Origin: an uncultured Paracoccaceae bacterium
GTDB taxonomy: Bacteria > Pseudomonadota > Alphaproteobacteria > Rhodobacterales > Rhodobacteraceae
Reading direction: 5' to 3'
Length of the DNA: 64,000 nucleotides
Assembly: GCA_947503765.1 (NCBI GenBank)
Contig: CANNFA010000002.1
Coordinates: 616,501-680,500, forward strand
Part shown: piece by piece, positions 37,394-46,812 of the stretch
Numbering within the stretch: position 1 is the stretch's first letter
Layout of the letters: each line of letters starts with the position of its first letter
Notes under the pieces: generated by a model
Database searches by the model: none
Seen by the model: the letters and a program-made list of their open reading frames with translations, nothing else
What the model was told of the DNA's origin: nothing
Made by a program: the position numbers and the translations under genes

Positions 37394-38260
37394 ATGACAC
37401 CGCCCCGCCTTTCGTTCGAATTCTTCCCGCCGAAATCGCTGGACGGGTCGTTCCGGCTCTGGGACACGGTGCGCACGCTGGCGCCGCTGGGTCCGCAATT
37501 CGTGTCGGTGACCTATGGCGCGGGCGGCACGACGCGCGATCTGACCCATGACGCGGTGGGCGCGATCCACACCCATTACGGGCTGAACGTGGCCGCGCAC
37601 CTGACCTGCGTGGATGCCTCGCGCGCCGAGACGCTGGAAATCGCGGACCGCTACGCCGAGGCCGGCGTGACCGAGATCGTGGCACTGCGAGGCGATCCGC
37701 CGAAAGGGCAGGGCCGGTTCACCGCCCAGCCGGACGGTTTCGCCGACAGCTGCGAGTTGGTCGAGGCGCTGGCCGCCACCGGCAAGTTCCACCTGCGCGT
37801 CGGCGCCTACCCCGACCCGCACCCCGAGGCGGGCCACGACACGGCCGATATCGACTGGCTGAAGCGCAAGTTCGATGCCGGCGCGGATTCGGCGATCACC
37901 CAGTTCTTCTTCGAGGCGGACACGTTCTTTCGGTTCCGCGATGCCTGCGCAAAGGCCGGAATCGACGCGCCGGTGATCCCCGGCATCCTGCCGGTGGAAA
38001 ACTGGGCTGGCGTGCGCAAGTTCGCGCAAAGCTGCGGCGCGCATATCCCGCGCTGGGTCAGCGATGCCTTCGACACCGCCGCGCGCGACGACCGGCACGA
38101 TCTGCTGGCCGTGGCCATGTGCACCGAGCTTTGCAGCGATTTGATCGCGGGCGGGGTCGAGGATTTGCATTTCTACACGCTCAACAAGCCGCATCTGACC
38201 CGCGACGTCGCCCACGCGCTGGGCGTGCAGCCGCAGGCGGTTCTGCGCGACGTGGCCTGA
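37394..38260 (+). CDS. metF: 5,10-methylenetetrahydrofolate reductase
   Basis: A 288-aa FAD-dependent TIM-barrel reductase that makes 5-methyl-THF for methionine synthesis. Family motifs are FEFFPPKS at the N-terminus, [19 protein letters not shown] and [11 protein letters not shown]. It is divergent from metR. Together with riboswitch-metK and trmB it forms a methionine/SAM neighbourhood. Confidence 0.95.
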   Translation: MTPPRLSFEFFPPKSLDGSFRLWDTVRTLAPLGPQFVSVTYGAGGTTRDLTHDAVGAIHTHYGLNVAAHLTCVDASRAETLEIADRYAEAGVTEIVALRGDPPKGQGRFTAQPDGFADSCELVEALAATGKFHLRVGAYPDPHPEAGHDTADIDWLKRKFDAGADSAITQFFFEADTFFRFRDACAKAGIDAPVIPGILPVENWAGVRKFAQSCGAHIPRWVSDAFDTAARDDRHDLLAVAMCTELCSDLIAGGVEDLHFYTLNKPHLTRDVAHALGVQPQAVLRDVA

Positions 38261-38363
38261 CGGGCGCACGGGGCGCGGGCGGCCTGCCACGCCGCTAGGG
38301 CATGGACCCCGGCGGGCGCATTGGGTAAGCCAAGGCCCGATCCGCCTGCAAAGAGGTTGCCCC

Positions 38364-39713
38364 ATGTCCGGCCACGGCCCCGCCATTCCGATGACCGCCC
38401 GCAAGTCGGGCCCGCTGAGCGGCACCGCCGATGTGCCCGGCGACAAGTCGATCAGTCACCGCGCGCTGATCCTCGGCGCGCTTTGCGTGGGCGAGACGCG
38501 GATTTCGGGGCTGCTCGAAGGGCAGGACGTGCTTGACACGGCCTCTGCGATGCGGGCGTTCGGCGCGGATGTCGAGCAATCGGGCGGCGGCGACTGGCGG
38601 GTGAACGGCGTCGGCGTCGGCGGCTTTGCAGAGCCGGGAAACGTCATCGACTGCGGCAATTCGGGCACCGGCGTGCGGCTCATCATGGGCGCGATGGCAA
38701 CAACGCCCGTCGCCGCGACCTTCACCGGCGATGCCAGCCTGCGGTCGCGCCCGATGGGGCGGATCACCGACCCGCTGGCGCTGTTCGGCTGCGCGGCTTA
38801 CGGCCGGCAGGGCGGGCGGCTGCCGATGACGCTGATCGGCGCGGCCGATCCCGTTCCGGTGCGCTACCGCCTGCCGGTCGCCTCGGCACAGGTGAAATCG
38901 GCGGTGCTGCTGGCCGGGCTGAACGCCCCCGGCGAGACCGTGGTGATCGAGCCCGAGGCGGCGCGCGACCATACCGAGCGGATGCTCGCGGGCTTCGGTG
39001 CCGCGTTGACCGTCGAGGACAGCGCAGAGGGCCGGGTCATCACCCTGACCGGCCAGCCGGAGCTTCGCCCGCAGACCATCGCGGTGCCGCGCGATCCGTC
39101 CTCGGCGGCGTTCCCGGTCTGCGCGGCGCTGATCGTCGAGGGATCGGACGTGCTGGTGCCGAATATCGGGCTGAACCCCACGCGGGCAGGGCTGTACACG
39201 ACGCTGCGCGAGATGGGGGCCGACCTGACCTTCGAGAACGAGCGCGTCGAGGGCGGCGAGCCGGTGGCCGATCTGCGCGCGCGCTTCTCGCCCGCGATGA
39301 CCGGGATCGAGGTGCCGCCCGAACGTGCGCCGTCGATGATCGACGAATATCCCGTCCTGTCGGTCGTCGCCGCCTTTGCCGAGGGGCGCACGGTGATGCG
39401 CGGGATCCGGGAAATGCGGGTCAAGGAATGCGACCGGATCGACGCCATGGCGCGTGGGCTGGAAGCCTGCGGGGTGCGCATCGAAGAGGACGAGGATACC
39501 TTGATCGTGCATGGTCGCGGGGCCGGCGGCGTGCCGGGCGGCGCGACCTGCGAGGCACGGCTCGACCACCGGATCGCGATGTCGTTCCTCGTGTGCGGCA
39601 TGGCCTCGCAACAGCCCGTCACGGTGGACGATTGCGGCCCCATCGCCACGTCCTTTCCGATTTTCGAGGGGCTTATGTCCGGGCTGGGCGCGGATCTGGT
39701 GCGCGGCGAATGA
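38364..39713 (+). CDS. aroA: 3-phosphoshikimate 1-carboxyvinyltransferase (EPSP synthase), class II-like
   Basis: A 449-aa shikimate-pathway enzyme. Two inverse-alpha/beta domains carry [64 protein letters not shown] and [11 protein letters not shown]. The pattern is closest to class II enzymes such as the Agrobacterium CP4 form. The residue equivalent to E. coli Gly96 is Gly (N-S-G-T), not the Ala found in CP4. The stop overlaps the cmk start (ATGA), so the genes are coupled. Confidence 0.95.
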   Translation: MSGHGPAIPMTARKSGPLSGTADVPGDKSISHRALILGALCVGETRISGLLEGQDVLDTASAMRAFGADVEQSGGGDWRVNGVGVGGFAEPGNVIDCGNSGTGVRLIMGAMATTPVAATFTGDASLRSRPMGRITDPLALFGCAAYGRQGGRLPMTLIGAADPVPVRYRLPVASAQVKSAVLLAGLNAPGETVVIEPEAARDHTERMLAGFGAALTVEDSAEGRVITLTGQPELRPQTIAVPRDPSSAAFPVCAALIVEGSDVLVPNIGLNPTRAGLYTTLREMGADLTFENERVEGGEPVADLRARFSPAMTGIEVPPERAPSMIDEYPVLSVVAAFAEGRTVMRGIREMRVKECDRIDAMARGLEACGVRIEEDEDTLIVHGRGAGGVPGGATCEARLDHRIAMSFLVCGMASQQPVTVDDCGPIATSFPIFEGLMSGLGADLVRGE

Positions 39714-40327
39714 CAGCCTTTACCGTCGCCATCGACGGGCCGGCGGCGGCTGGCAAGGGCACGGTGTCCAAGGCGGTTGCGGCGCATTTCGGCTTTGCGC
39801 ATCTCGATACCGGGCTTTTGTACCGCGCGGTCGGGCGCAAGGTTCTGGACGGCGCGGATCCGCTGGCGGCGGCGGGCGCGCTGGTGCCGGCGGATCTGGC
39901 GGGCGGCGGCTTGCGCACCCCCGAAGTGGCGCAGAAGGCCAGCGAGGTGGCCGCCGATGCCGGCGTGCGCCGTGCGCTGGTGGCGTTCCAGCGCGGTTTC
40001 GCCCGGCGCTGCGGCGGCGCGGTTCTGGACGGGCGCGACATCGGCACGGTGATCTGCCCCGATGCCGAGGTAAAGCTGTTCGTCACCGCCAGCCCCGAGG
40101 TGCGCGCCGCCCGCCGCTACCGAGAATTGCTGGAAGGCGGCCACGCCGTCACCCCCGAAGAGGTGCTGGCCGACCAGCTGGCGCGCGATGCCCGCGACCG
40201 CGGCCGCGCCGATGCGCCGCTGGTACAGGCGCCGGACGCGGTGCGCATCGACACCAGCGACATGAGTATCGACGCGGCAGTCGCGCGCGCGGTCGCGGAA
40301 ATCGCCAGCCGGCGGGGAGACGGGTGA
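39710..40327 (+). CDS. cmk: Cytidylate kinase
   Basis: A 205-aa CMP/dCMP kinase. The P-loop is [15 protein letters not shown] at the N-terminus, [11 protein letters not shown] is the CMP-binding region, and [18 protein letters not shown] and AARRYRELL follow. It starts within the aroA stop codon and its own stop overlaps the next gene (TGATG). aroA-cmk linkage is widespread in proteobacteria, usually followed by rpsA; here an aldo/keto reductase follows instead. Confidence 0.96.
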   Translation: MTAFTVAIDGPAAAGKGTVSKAVAAHFGFAHLDTGLLYRAVGRKVLDGADPLAAAGALVPADLAGGGLRTPEVAQKASEVAADAGVRRALVAFQRGFARRCGGAVLDGRDIGTVICPDAEVKLFVTASPEVRAARRYRELLEGGHAVTPEEVLADQLARDARDRGRADAPLVQAPDAVRIDTSDMSIDAAVARAVAEIASRRGDG

Positions 40328-41319
40328 TGCAGCAGCGCATGTTGGGCACCGTGCCGGTCTCGGCGCTGGGGATCGGCGCGATGTCGTTCGGGCCGTTCTA
40401 CGGGCCGACCACCGAAGCGAACAGCTTTGCCGTGCTGGATGCGGCGATGGAACTGGGCGTGACCCATATCGACACCTCGAACATCTATGCGGGGGGCGAA
40501 TCGGAACGGGTGATCGGCCGCTATCTGGCGCAGCGGCCCGAGGCGCGGCGCCATTTCGTCATCGCGACCAAGGGCGGGATCACCACGGATGCGGACGGCG
40601 CGCGCTGCCACCGCAACGATGCGGCCCACCTTGAGGCGGCGCTGGATGGCAGCCTTGCCCGCCTGGGGGTGGAGGCGGTCGATCTTTACTACATCCATCG
40701 CCGGCAGCACGAGATCCCGATCGAGGACGCCGCCGGCACTCTCGCGCGGCTGGTCGAGAAGGGCAAATGCCGCGCCATCGGCTTTTCGGAGATCGCGCCG
40801 TCCAGCCTGCGGCGCGCAGCGGCGGTGCATCCCGTGGCGGCGGTGCAGTCGGAATACTCGCTGGCCACCCGTGCGCCCGACCTGGGGCTGGTGCAGGCCT
40901 GCGCCGAGCTGGGAGCCGCGCTGGTCGCGTTCTCGCCCGTGGGGCGCGGGCTTCTGACCGATACGCCGCCGGATGCCGCGCGCGTCGCGGCGCAGCCATT
41001 CCTGGCCGGCAATCCGCGCTTTCAGCCGGACACGCTGCCCCGCAACCTGGAGGCGACAGGCAGGTTCCGCACGCTGGCGGCCGAGATGGGCGTGCCGGGC
41101 GCGTCGCTGGCCATCGCCTGGCTGCTGACACGCGGCGATCACGTGTTGCCGATCCCCGGCACTCGAAGCACGGCGCATTTCCGCGAACTGGTGCAAGGCG
41201 CAAACATGGCGCTGGGCGCGGCGGACTTGGCGGCGATCGAGGCGGTGCTTCCGGTCGGCTGGTGCGACGGCGACCGCTATACCGCGGCACAATGGGACGG
41301 GCCCGAGCGCTTCAGCTAG
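40327..41319 (+). CDS. Aldo/keto reductase
   Basis: A 330-aa NADPH-dependent AKR TIM barrel. The catalytic tetrad region is visible: HIDTSNIYAGGESER (Asp, Tyr), IATKGG (Lys) and DLYYIHR (His). The cofactor-binding C-terminus has VLPIPGTRSTAHFREL. It is translationally coupled to cmk. The substrate cannot be told from sequence. Its place in an aroA-cmk operon is unusual and suggests a housekeeping carbonyl-detoxifying role. Confidence 0.88.
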   Translation: MQQRMLGTVPVSALGIGAMSFGPFYGPTTEANSFAVLDAAMELGVTHIDTSNIYAGGESERVIGRYLAQRPEARRHFVIATKGGITTDADGARCHRNDAAHLEAALDGSLARLGVEAVDLYYIHRRQHEIPIEDAAGTLARLVEKGKCRAIGFSEIAPSSLRRAAAVHPVAAVQSEYSLATRAPDLGLVQACAELGAALVAFSPVGRGLLTDTPPDAARVAAQPFLAGNPRFQPDTLPRNLEATGRFRTLAAEMGVPGASLAIAWLLTRGDHVLPIPGTRSTAHFRELVQGANMALGAADLAAIEAVLPVGWCDGDRYTAAQWDGPERFS

Positions 41320-41402
41320 GCCGGGATTTGCGCGCGCGGCGGCCGCCGGAACGTGTATTTCCGGCGCAAGAAATCGTTTTGAAAGTAACGTAAAAACAGA
41401 AA

Positions 41403-41426
41403 TTTGCATGATCTTCTTCATGCAAA
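41403..41426. repeat. Inverted repeat in AT-rich spacer
   Basis: TTTGCATGA and TCATGCAAA form a perfect 9-bp stem with a six-base TCTTCT loop. There is no T tract in the plus direction, so it could equally be an operator. Confidence 0.6.
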
Positions 41427-41570
41427 AAATGACGTTGCGGCAGGCGCGTGAAGTCACCCCGGCCCTTGCAGAAAAACGCAGCAGCGCTGTTGCTTAGCGG
41501 CGATCAATTTGCTTGTATGCTCCGTTACAAGCGGCGAACAAATCGCCCGGACACCGACAGGGAGCCCAGT

Positions 41571-41615
41571 TTGGACGCGAGCGCACGCGACGGCGCATTC
41601 GTCGAATTCGATCGC
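41571..41615 (+). pseudogene. 5' stub of an ABC transporter ATP-binding protein gene
   Basis: A TTG with gggag 5 bases upstream opens a frame reading LDASARDGAFVEFDR. The AFVEFDR segment is what I recall from the very N-terminus of polyamine-type (PotA) ATPases in Rhodobacterales. After this the frame becomes proline/arginine-rich with no Walker motif and stops at 41705. It is interpreted as a remnant left by a deletion; this rests on a short match. Confidence 0.4.
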
Positions 41616-41718
41616 GGGGTTCCTTCCCCGCCCTTGCCGCGCAGAACCACTGGGGCGGCCCCGCAGGGGCGCATCCAGACCGAAAGGCAAGACCGACAGA
41701 ACTGACAGGGAACGGACC

Positions 41719-42021
41719 ATGCCCAAGGGCTATATCATCGGCCATATCACCGTGACCGACGCGGACGCCTACAAGGAATACGTGGAACGCGACACCCCGG
41801 TGCTCAGGGCGCTGGGCGCGCGGTTCATCGTGCGCGGCGGGCAATCCGAGACCCCCGAGGGCGATGCGCCCGCCGGCCAGCGCCATGTCGTGATCGAGTT
41901 CGACAGCTACGCGCAGGCGCGCGCCGCCTATAACGACCCCGACTACCAGGTGATCGCGGATATCCGCCGGCGCAGCGCCGACAGCACGATCATCCTCGTC
42001 GAGGGGCACGACGATGAGTGA
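41719..42021 (+). CDS. DUF1330-family protein
   Basis: A 100-aa ferredoxin-like alpha/beta protein of the DUF1330 family (dimeric, related to ABM/Dabb folds). Typical features are KGYIIGHITVTDADAYKEY at the start, the VERDTPVLRALGARFIVRGG region and HVVIEFDSYAQARAAYNDPDY. The function of the family is unknown. An agggaac site precedes the ATG. It sits exactly between the two relics of a decayed ABC transporter operon and may use that operon's promoter. Confidence 0.85.
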   Translation: MPKGYIIGHITVTDADAYKEYVERDTPVLRALGARFIVRGGQSETPEGDAPAGQRHVVIEFDSYAQARAAYNDPDYQVIADIRRRSADSTIILVEGHDDE

Positions 42022-42399
42022 TGCGGCCACCGGCCCGAGGTTGCCTCCGGTCCGACACCCGACAACGCGCTGCGCGAGGCAGATGCGGCCGCGAATATGG
42101 GCGCGGACCCGGTGCGCACTTTCTTCAGGGTACAGATGCCGCTGATCCTGCCGGGGGTGATCTCGGGCGGACTTTTCGCCTTCATCACCTCGTTCGATGA
42201 GGTGGTGGTGGTGCTGTTCGTGGGCTCGGCCGGACAGAAGACGCTGCCGTGGCAGATGTTTACCGGTCTGCGAGAGCAGATCAGCCCGACGATCCTGGCG
42301 GTGGCGACGATCCTGGTGATCATCTCCATCGCGCTGCTGACCACGGTCGAATTGCTGCGCCGCCGCTCCGAGCGGCTGCGAGGGCTGTCTCCGGGCTGA
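42022..42399 (+). pseudogene. C-terminal fragment of a PotC/PotB-type ABC permease
   Basis: The frame is open directly after the DUF1330 stop and reads the permease EAA loop (EADAAANMGADPVRTFFR, then LPGVISGGLF). It continues with the last membrane helices (FITSFDEVVVVLFVG, ILAVATILVIISIALLT). Only about 115 of the usual 260-290 residues remain, and the N-terminal helices and start codon are gone. It is the clear remnant of a spermidine/putrescine-type transporter permease. Confidence 0.85.
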
Positions 42400-42413
42400 T
42401 CCGCCGGGACGGG

Positions 42414-42436
42414 GCGAATTTTCGTCGAAAATTCGC
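42414..42436. terminator. Palindrome between convergent permease relic and AEC gene
   Basis: GCGAATTTTCG-T-CGAAAATTCGC is an 11-bp perfect palindrome with A/T-rich arms, 10 bp from the AEC gene stop. It is probably a bidirectional terminator. Confidence 0.5.
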
Positions 42437-42445
42437 GGCGAGCGG

Positions 42446-43375
42446 TCAGGGCAGTATCGCCAGCCAGACCCAGATCGTGCCGATGCTGAGCCCGGTCGCC
42501 AGCAGCAGGCTGGAGGCCGCGACGCGCTTTCCGACGCCGTAGATGCTGGCGAAGATGTAGGTGTTCACGCCCGGTGCCATAGCCGCCGTCAGCACAGCCG
42601 AGCGGAACTGGTCGACCGGAAGCGCTAGCGCCCGTCCCAGCCCCCAGGTGATCGCCGGGTGCAGGATCAGCGAGATCGCGCAGACCATCGCAATGGTGGC
42701 CATGTCGCCCTCGGGGCGGTAGCGATAGAGCACACCGCCCAGCCCGAACAGCGCCGCGGGCAGGGCGGCGCGCACCATCAGGTCCAGCCCGTCGGTCAGC
42801 ACGCCGGGCAGCGGCAATCCGGTGACATTGACCGCCAGCCCCAGCGCGATGCCGATCACCAGCCCGTTGCGGAACATCGCATTGGCGATGGACCGCGCGC
42901 GCGCCAGCGGGCTGGCGCCCTGCGAGCGTACCAGCTCCATCACCGTCAGGCCCAGCCCGTAGCAGAACGGCGCATGCGCGGCGACGATGGCGTAGTTGGC
43001 GGGCAGGGCCTCGGGGCCATAGGCGCGTTCGGTGATCGGGATGCCCAGCAGCAGCGAGTTCGAGAAGAGCCCGCAGAACCCGATCGCCACGCTGTCCGGC
43101 CAGGGCCGGCGGAACAGCAGGCGTGCGCCCGCGATCCCGGCCACGAACCCGGCCGTCGCGCCGGTGTAGAACGACAGGTAGAGCGCCGGGTTCAGCACCG
43201 CGGCCAGGTCGAGCTGCGACACCGCGCGAAACAGCAGGCAGGGAAAGGCGAAGGTCTGGGTGAAACGCATCAGACCGTCGACCGCCGCATCGCTGAACAG
43301 GCCGCGCCATGTCACCAGGTAGCCGAATCCGATCACCAGGAAGACCGGCAGAATGACGTCGAGCAGCGCCTGCAT
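42446..43375 (-). CDS. AEC-family transporter (auxin efflux carrier-like permease)
   Basis: A 309-aa membrane protein with about ten helices in two inverted five-helix halves, typical of AEC/MdcF carriers. Key segments are ILPVFLVIGFGYL in helix 1, FSNSLLLGIPI (the conserved Asn-containing crossover) and MAPGVNTYIFASIYGV in the second half. Members export or import malonate, malate or other organic acids. The substrate is not determined by sequence, and neighbours give no hint. Confidence 0.88.
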   Translation of the reverse strand: MQALLDVILPVFLVIGFGYLVTWRGLFSDAAVDGLMRFTQTFAFPCLLFRAVSQLDLAAVLNPALYLSFYTGATAGFVAGIAGARLLFRRPWPDSVAIGFCGLFSNSLLLGIPITERAYGPEALPANYAIVAAHAPFCYGLGLTVMELVRSQGASPLARARSIANAMFRNGLVIGIALGLAVNVTGLPLPGVLTDGLDLMVRAALPAALFGLGGVLYRYRPEGDMATIAMVCAISLILHPAITWGLGRALALPVDQFRSAVLTAAMAPGVNTYIFASIYGVGKRVAASSLLLATGLSIGTIWVWLAILP

Positions 43376-43419
43376 TACCGGCCGCGTCGCGGGGCTTCGG
43401 GTGCGGGAGCCTCCGGCGG

Positions 43420-43450
43420 GGATATTTGGAAACCGAAGAAGCGGTGCGGG
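43420..43450. repeat. 32-bp dispersed repeat, copy 2
   Basis: The ggatatttgg and aaccgaagaagcggtgcggg block matches 18906-18937 except for two bases. It lies in the short gap between the AEC and PhnP-like genes. Confidence 0.75.
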
Positions 43451-43465
43451 GGCGCGGCGCGGCGA

Positions 43466-44263
43466 TCAGATCGCATAGCGGATGACCATGCCGTCATGGG
43501 CGGGCATGACGTGAGCCGGCGTTTCGGCGGCGACGGTGTCGTGGTCGAGGTCGAGATGCATGTTGGTCAGCACTGCCCGGCGCGGGGCGGCGCGTTCGAT
43601 CCAGTCGAGCGACTGGGCGAGGTGCGAATGGGTCGGGTGCGGCTTGCGACGTAGCGCATCGAGGATCCAGCAGTCCAGGTTCCGGACATGGTGCCAGGCT
43701 TCGTCGGTCATCTGCGCGACATCGGGCAGGTAGGCCAGATCGGCGATGCGAAAGCCGAGCGCGTCGATCGAGCCGTGCGGCACCCGGAACGGCGTCAGCG
43801 TGACCGCACCGCCCGCGCCGTCCACCGTGACCGGCCCGTCGATGACGTGCATGTCGAGGATCGGCGGATAGAACGAGCCCGGCGGCTGCACGAAGGCATA
43901 GGCGAAGCGCGCGACCAGGTCGTCGCGGGTGGCGGCGTCGGCCCAGACCGGCAGCCGGCGTTCGGTGTTGAACACCACCTGGCGCAAGTCGTCGAGGCCG
44001 TGGACGTGGTCGGCGTGGGAATGGGTGTAGACCACCGCATCCAGCGCGCCGATGCCTGCATCCAGAAGCTGCGCGCGCATGTCGGGGCTGGTGTCGATCA
44101 GCACCGTCGTGGTGCCGCCATCGGTCTCGCGCTCGACCAGGAGCGAGCAGCGGCGGCGCGTGTTCCTGGGATTGGCAGGATCGCAATCGCCCCATTTGCC
44201 GCCAAGGCGCGGCACGCCGCCCGACGATCCGCAGCCGAGGATGGTGAAGCGCAGCTCGGCCAT
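43466..44263 (-). CDS. MBL-fold metallohydrolase, PhnP/RNase Z-like
   Basis: A 265-aa metallo-beta-lactamase-fold hydrolase. The metal motif HSHADHVHGLDDLR (HxHxDH) is followed by further ligands, with TNMHLDLDHD near the C-terminus. The N-terminal ILGCGSSGGVPRLGG is typical of the PhnP/ElaC-like branch, which acts on cyclic phosphates or RNA ends. It overlaps the tatD stop by one base and ends a DNA-replication-linked operon. In Rhodobacterales this gene routinely follows tatD. Confidence 0.88.
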   Translation of the reverse strand: MAELRFTILGCGSSGGVPRLGGKWGDCDPANPRNTRRRCSLLVERETDGGTTTVLIDTSPDMRAQLLDAGIGALDAVVYTHSHADHVHGLDDLRQVVFNTERRLPVWADAATRDDLVARFAYAFVQPPGSFYPPILDMHVIDGPVTVDGAGGAVTLTPFRVPHGSIDALGFRIADLAYLPDVAQMTDEAWHHVRNLDCWILDALRRKPHPTHSHLAQSLDWIERAAPRRAVLTNMHLDLDHDTVAAETPAHVMPAHDGMVIRYAI

Positions 44264-45069
44264 CAGGCGGGGCCTGTCCAGGCGGCGGCCTTGGCGAAGA
44301 GGCGGTCGAAATTGGCCTGGGTCTGCGCGGCGAAGGCGGGATAGTCCATGCCGAACACCTCTGCCCCCGCGCGGGCGGTATGGGCGGTATAGGCCGGCTC
44401 GTTGCGCTTGCCGCGATGCGGCGGCGGGGCGAGGTAGGGCGCGTCGGTTTCCACCAGGATGCGGTCGACGGGGGCGGCGGCGAAGATCTCGCGCAGCGCG
44501 CCGCTCTTGGGGAAGGCGGCGATGCCGGACATCGACAGGTAGAAGCCCAAGCCCAGCGCCGTCTCGGCCAGCGCGGCACCCGAGGAAAAGCAGTGCATCA
44601 CGCAGGAATAGGCGCCGGCGCGGTGTTCCTCGGTCAGGATGCGGGCCATGTCCGCGTCCGCATCGCGCGCATGGATGATCAGCGGCAGCCCGGTCTGCCG
44701 CGCGGCGTCGATGTGGATGCGCAGGCTTTCCTGCTGTATCGCCTTGGACTCGGCGGTATAGTGGTAATCCAGCCCGGTCTCGCCGATGCCGACGAATTTC
44801 GGGTGATCCGCCAGGGCGACCAGATCGGCGGCCGAGACCAAGGGTTCCTCATGCGCGCTCATCGGGTGGGTGCCGGCGGCGTAGAAGACGGGCGCGTGCG
44901 CCTCTGCCAGGGCGCGCACCTGCGGCTCTGATCGCAGCCGGGTGCAGATCGTGACCATGCGCGTGACACCCGCCGCTTCGGCACGGGCGATCAGCGCATC
45001 ATGCTCGCCGTCGAATTGCGGAAAGTCGAGGTGGCAATGGCTGTCGGTGATCTCTGGGGGGGCTGTCAT
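44263..45069 (-). CDS. TatD-family metal-dependent deoxyribonuclease
   Basis: A 268-aa TIM-barrel hydrolase. Metal ligands are visible in DSHCHLDF (HxH), GETGLDYHY (Glu), LIIHARDAD (His) and LVETDAPYLAP (Asp). TatD/YcfH enzymes are 3'-5' DNases or D-tyrosyl-tRNA-related hydrolases. It lies 10 bp after holB and overlaps the next gene by one base, within the tmk-holB-tatD block. Confidence 0.92.
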   Translation of the reverse strand: MTAPPEITDSHCHLDFPQFDGEHDALIARAEAAGVTRMVTICTRLRSEPQVRALAEAHAPVFYAAGTHPMSAHEEPLVSAADLVALADHPKFVGIGETGLDYHYTAESKAIQQESLRIHIDAARQTGLPLIIHARDADADMARILTEEHRAGAYSCVMHCFSSGAALAETALGLGFYLSMSGIAAFPKSGALREIFAAAPVDRILVETDAPYLAPPPHRGKRNEPAYTAHTARAGAEVFGMDYPAFAAQTQANFDRLFAKAAAWTGPA

Positions 45070-45079
45070 GCTCGATCGC

Positions 45080-46192
45080 TCAGGCGGCTGTCGCGGCGGC
45101 CGTTTCGTGAATTTTCAGGACCATATCAAGGATGAGCGCGGCAGGGTCAAGGTTGACCGCCCGGCCGTGGCGGGCACGTGCGCCCAGCGATTGCGCCAGA
45201 TCGGCCCAGCGGCGAGCGGCGGCGGGGCCGGGCGACAGGCGCGACAGCAGCGCCGCCTCGCCGGCCGCGGCCTCGGGCAGGGGCGGGCCGCTGATGCCGG
45301 TTCGCGCGGCGCGCGCCAGGAACAGATCCACGAGGTCGAGCAGCAGCGCCAGCCGGTCGGCGGCGGCGCGGCCCGTGCAACTGTCGGCCAGTGCCAGCGC
45401 GGCGGGGCGCGCATTGGGATCGCCCAGCACGACAATGAGTTCGCGGTAAAGCGTCAGCCCCTCCATGTTGAGCAGCCGCAGCGCGGTGCCGACCGAGCCT
45501 TCGGACAGCGCCGCCAGCGCCGGCGCGTCGGGGCCGGGATCGGCGCCGGCCTGGTCCAGCGCGCGGGCCAGGTCGTCCGGACCGAGCGCGGTGCAGCGCA
45601 GCCGGCGGCAGCGTGACAGGATCGTCGGCAGCAGGCGCGACGGCTGGTGCGCGATCAGCAGCAGAGTGGTGTCGGCTGGCGGCTCCTCGAGCACCTTGAG
45701 CAGCGCGTTGGCGGCATTCGGGTTCATCTCGTCGGCCGCATCGACGATCACCACCCGGCGGCCGCCATCGGTCGCCGACAGCTCGAAGAAGTGCTTGAGC
45801 CGGCGCACTTCGTCCACGGTGATCTCCTGTTTCAGGCGCTCGGCCTTGGCGTCCCAGGGGCGGCGGACCAGCACGAGGCCGGGATCGGACAGGGCGGCGA
45901 CGCGCCGCGCCACCGGGTGATCGGCCGGAACATCCAGGCTGGCGGGCGCGGGGGAGGCGAACAGGCCGGCCTCCTGCCCGCGCGGCGCGGCCAGCAGGAA
46001 ACGCGCGATGCGCCAGGCCAGCGTCGCCTTGCCGACGCCGCGCGGGCCGGTGATCAGCCAGGCATGGTGCAGGCGCTGTGCGGCATAGGCGTCGAGAAAG
46101 GCGCGTTCCGCCGCCTCCTGCCCGAACAGTGCCGGCGTCTCGCGTGGATGCGGGGCGCCGGGCGCGCGGTCGGCTTCGGCCGCCTCGGTCAT
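45080..46192 (-). CDS. holB: DNA polymerase III subunit delta'
   Basis: A 370-aa clamp-loader subunit. The AAA+ core has a degenerate Walker A (ITGPRGVGKATLAWRIARFL), a Walker B/sensor region RRVVIVDAADEMNPNAANAL, and the typical KVLEEPPADTTLLLI followed by LLPTILSRCRRL. It overlaps the tmk stop by 4 bp (ATGA). The tmk-holB-tatD order is widely conserved in bacteria. Confidence 0.95.
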   Translation of the reverse strand: MTEAAEADRAPGAPHPRETPALFGQEAAERAFLDAYAAQRLHHAWLITGPRGVGKATLAWRIARFLLAAPRGQEAGLFASPAPASLDVPADHPVARRVAALSDPGLVLVRRPWDAKAERLKQEITVDEVRRLKHFFELSATDGGRRVVIVDAADEMNPNAANALLKVLEEPPADTTLLLIAHQPSRLLPTILSRCRRLRCTALGPDDLARALDQAGADPGPDAPALAALSEGSVGTALRLLNMEGLTLYRELIVVLGDPNARPAALALADSCTGRAAADRLALLLDLVDLFLARAARTGISGPPLPEAAAGEAALLSRLSPGPAAARRWADLAQSLGARARHGRAVNLDPAALILDMVLKIHETAAATAA

Positions 46193-46812
46193 GCGGGGTC
46201 CGCCGGCAGGTGCGACAGGATGTCGGCGGCCACCGCATCCTCGGGGCGAGCCCCGTCGATCACCACGAAGCGGTCCGAAAATTCCCGTGCGAGGTTGAGG
46301 AACCCGTCCCGCATCGCGGTCTGAAGATCGAGGCCGAAATCCTCGAACCGTTCCTCGTGCCCTTGCCGGGCCTTCGCGCGGGCAAGTCCCGTGGCCGGAT
46401 CCATGTCGATCAGGAAGGTCAGGTCCGGCTCGCGGCCGATCATCAGCGCGTGCAGCGCATCCACCTTGGCGCGCAGGTTGCCGCGCGACAGGCCCTGATA
46501 CATGCGCGTCGAATCGGCGAAGCGGTCGCAGATCACGGTTTTTCCGGAAGCCAGCGACGGCGCGATCAGCCGCTCCAGGTGGTCGCGGCGCGCGGCGGTG
46601 AACAGCAGGATCTCGGTTTCCGCCGACCAGCGGTCGGGATCGCCCTCGAGCACGAGGCGGCGGATCTCGTCCGCGCCGGGCGAGCCGCCGGGCTCTCGCG
46701 TCAGCACGCAGGGAACCCCGCGCGCGGCCAGGGCGGCGTGCAGGCGGCGGGCCTGGGTGGACTTGCCCGAGCCGTCGATGCCCTCGAAGGTGATGAAGCG
46801 CGGGGGTGTCAT
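46189..46812 (-). CDS. tmk: Thymidylate kinase
   Basis: A 207-aa dTMP kinase. The P-loop is FITFEGIDGSGKSTQ at the N-terminus, the dTMP-binding region is TREPGGSPGADEIR, and the catalytic VICDRFADSTRMYQG is followed by a short LID. It supplies dTDP and is coupled to holB by a 4-bp overlap. Confidence 0.96.
   Translation of the reverse strand: MTPPRFITFEGIDGSGKSTQARRLHAALAARGVPCVLTREPGGSPGADEIRRLVLEGDPDRWSAETEILLFTAARRDHLERLIAPSLASGKTVICDRFADSTRMYQGLSRGNLRAKVDALHALMIGREPDLTFLIDMDPATGLARAKARQGHEERFEDFGLDLQTAMRDGFLNLAREFSDRFVVIDGARPEDAVAADILSHLPADPA

Larger units (their letters stand above)
41320..41718. other. 399-bp interval with hairpin and ABC-ATPase stub
   Basis: The first half is unusually AT-rich and includes a 9-bp inverted repeat. 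The second half holds a probable old promoter region and the N-terminal stub of a decayed ABC transporter ATPase gene. There is no intact gene. Confidence 0.6.

Noticed and set aside
42022-42399. Programmed frameshift joining DUF1330 to the permease fragment
   Set aside because: DUF1330 is complete with a normal stop and the downstream frame encodes an unrelated membrane domain. Operon decay explains it better.
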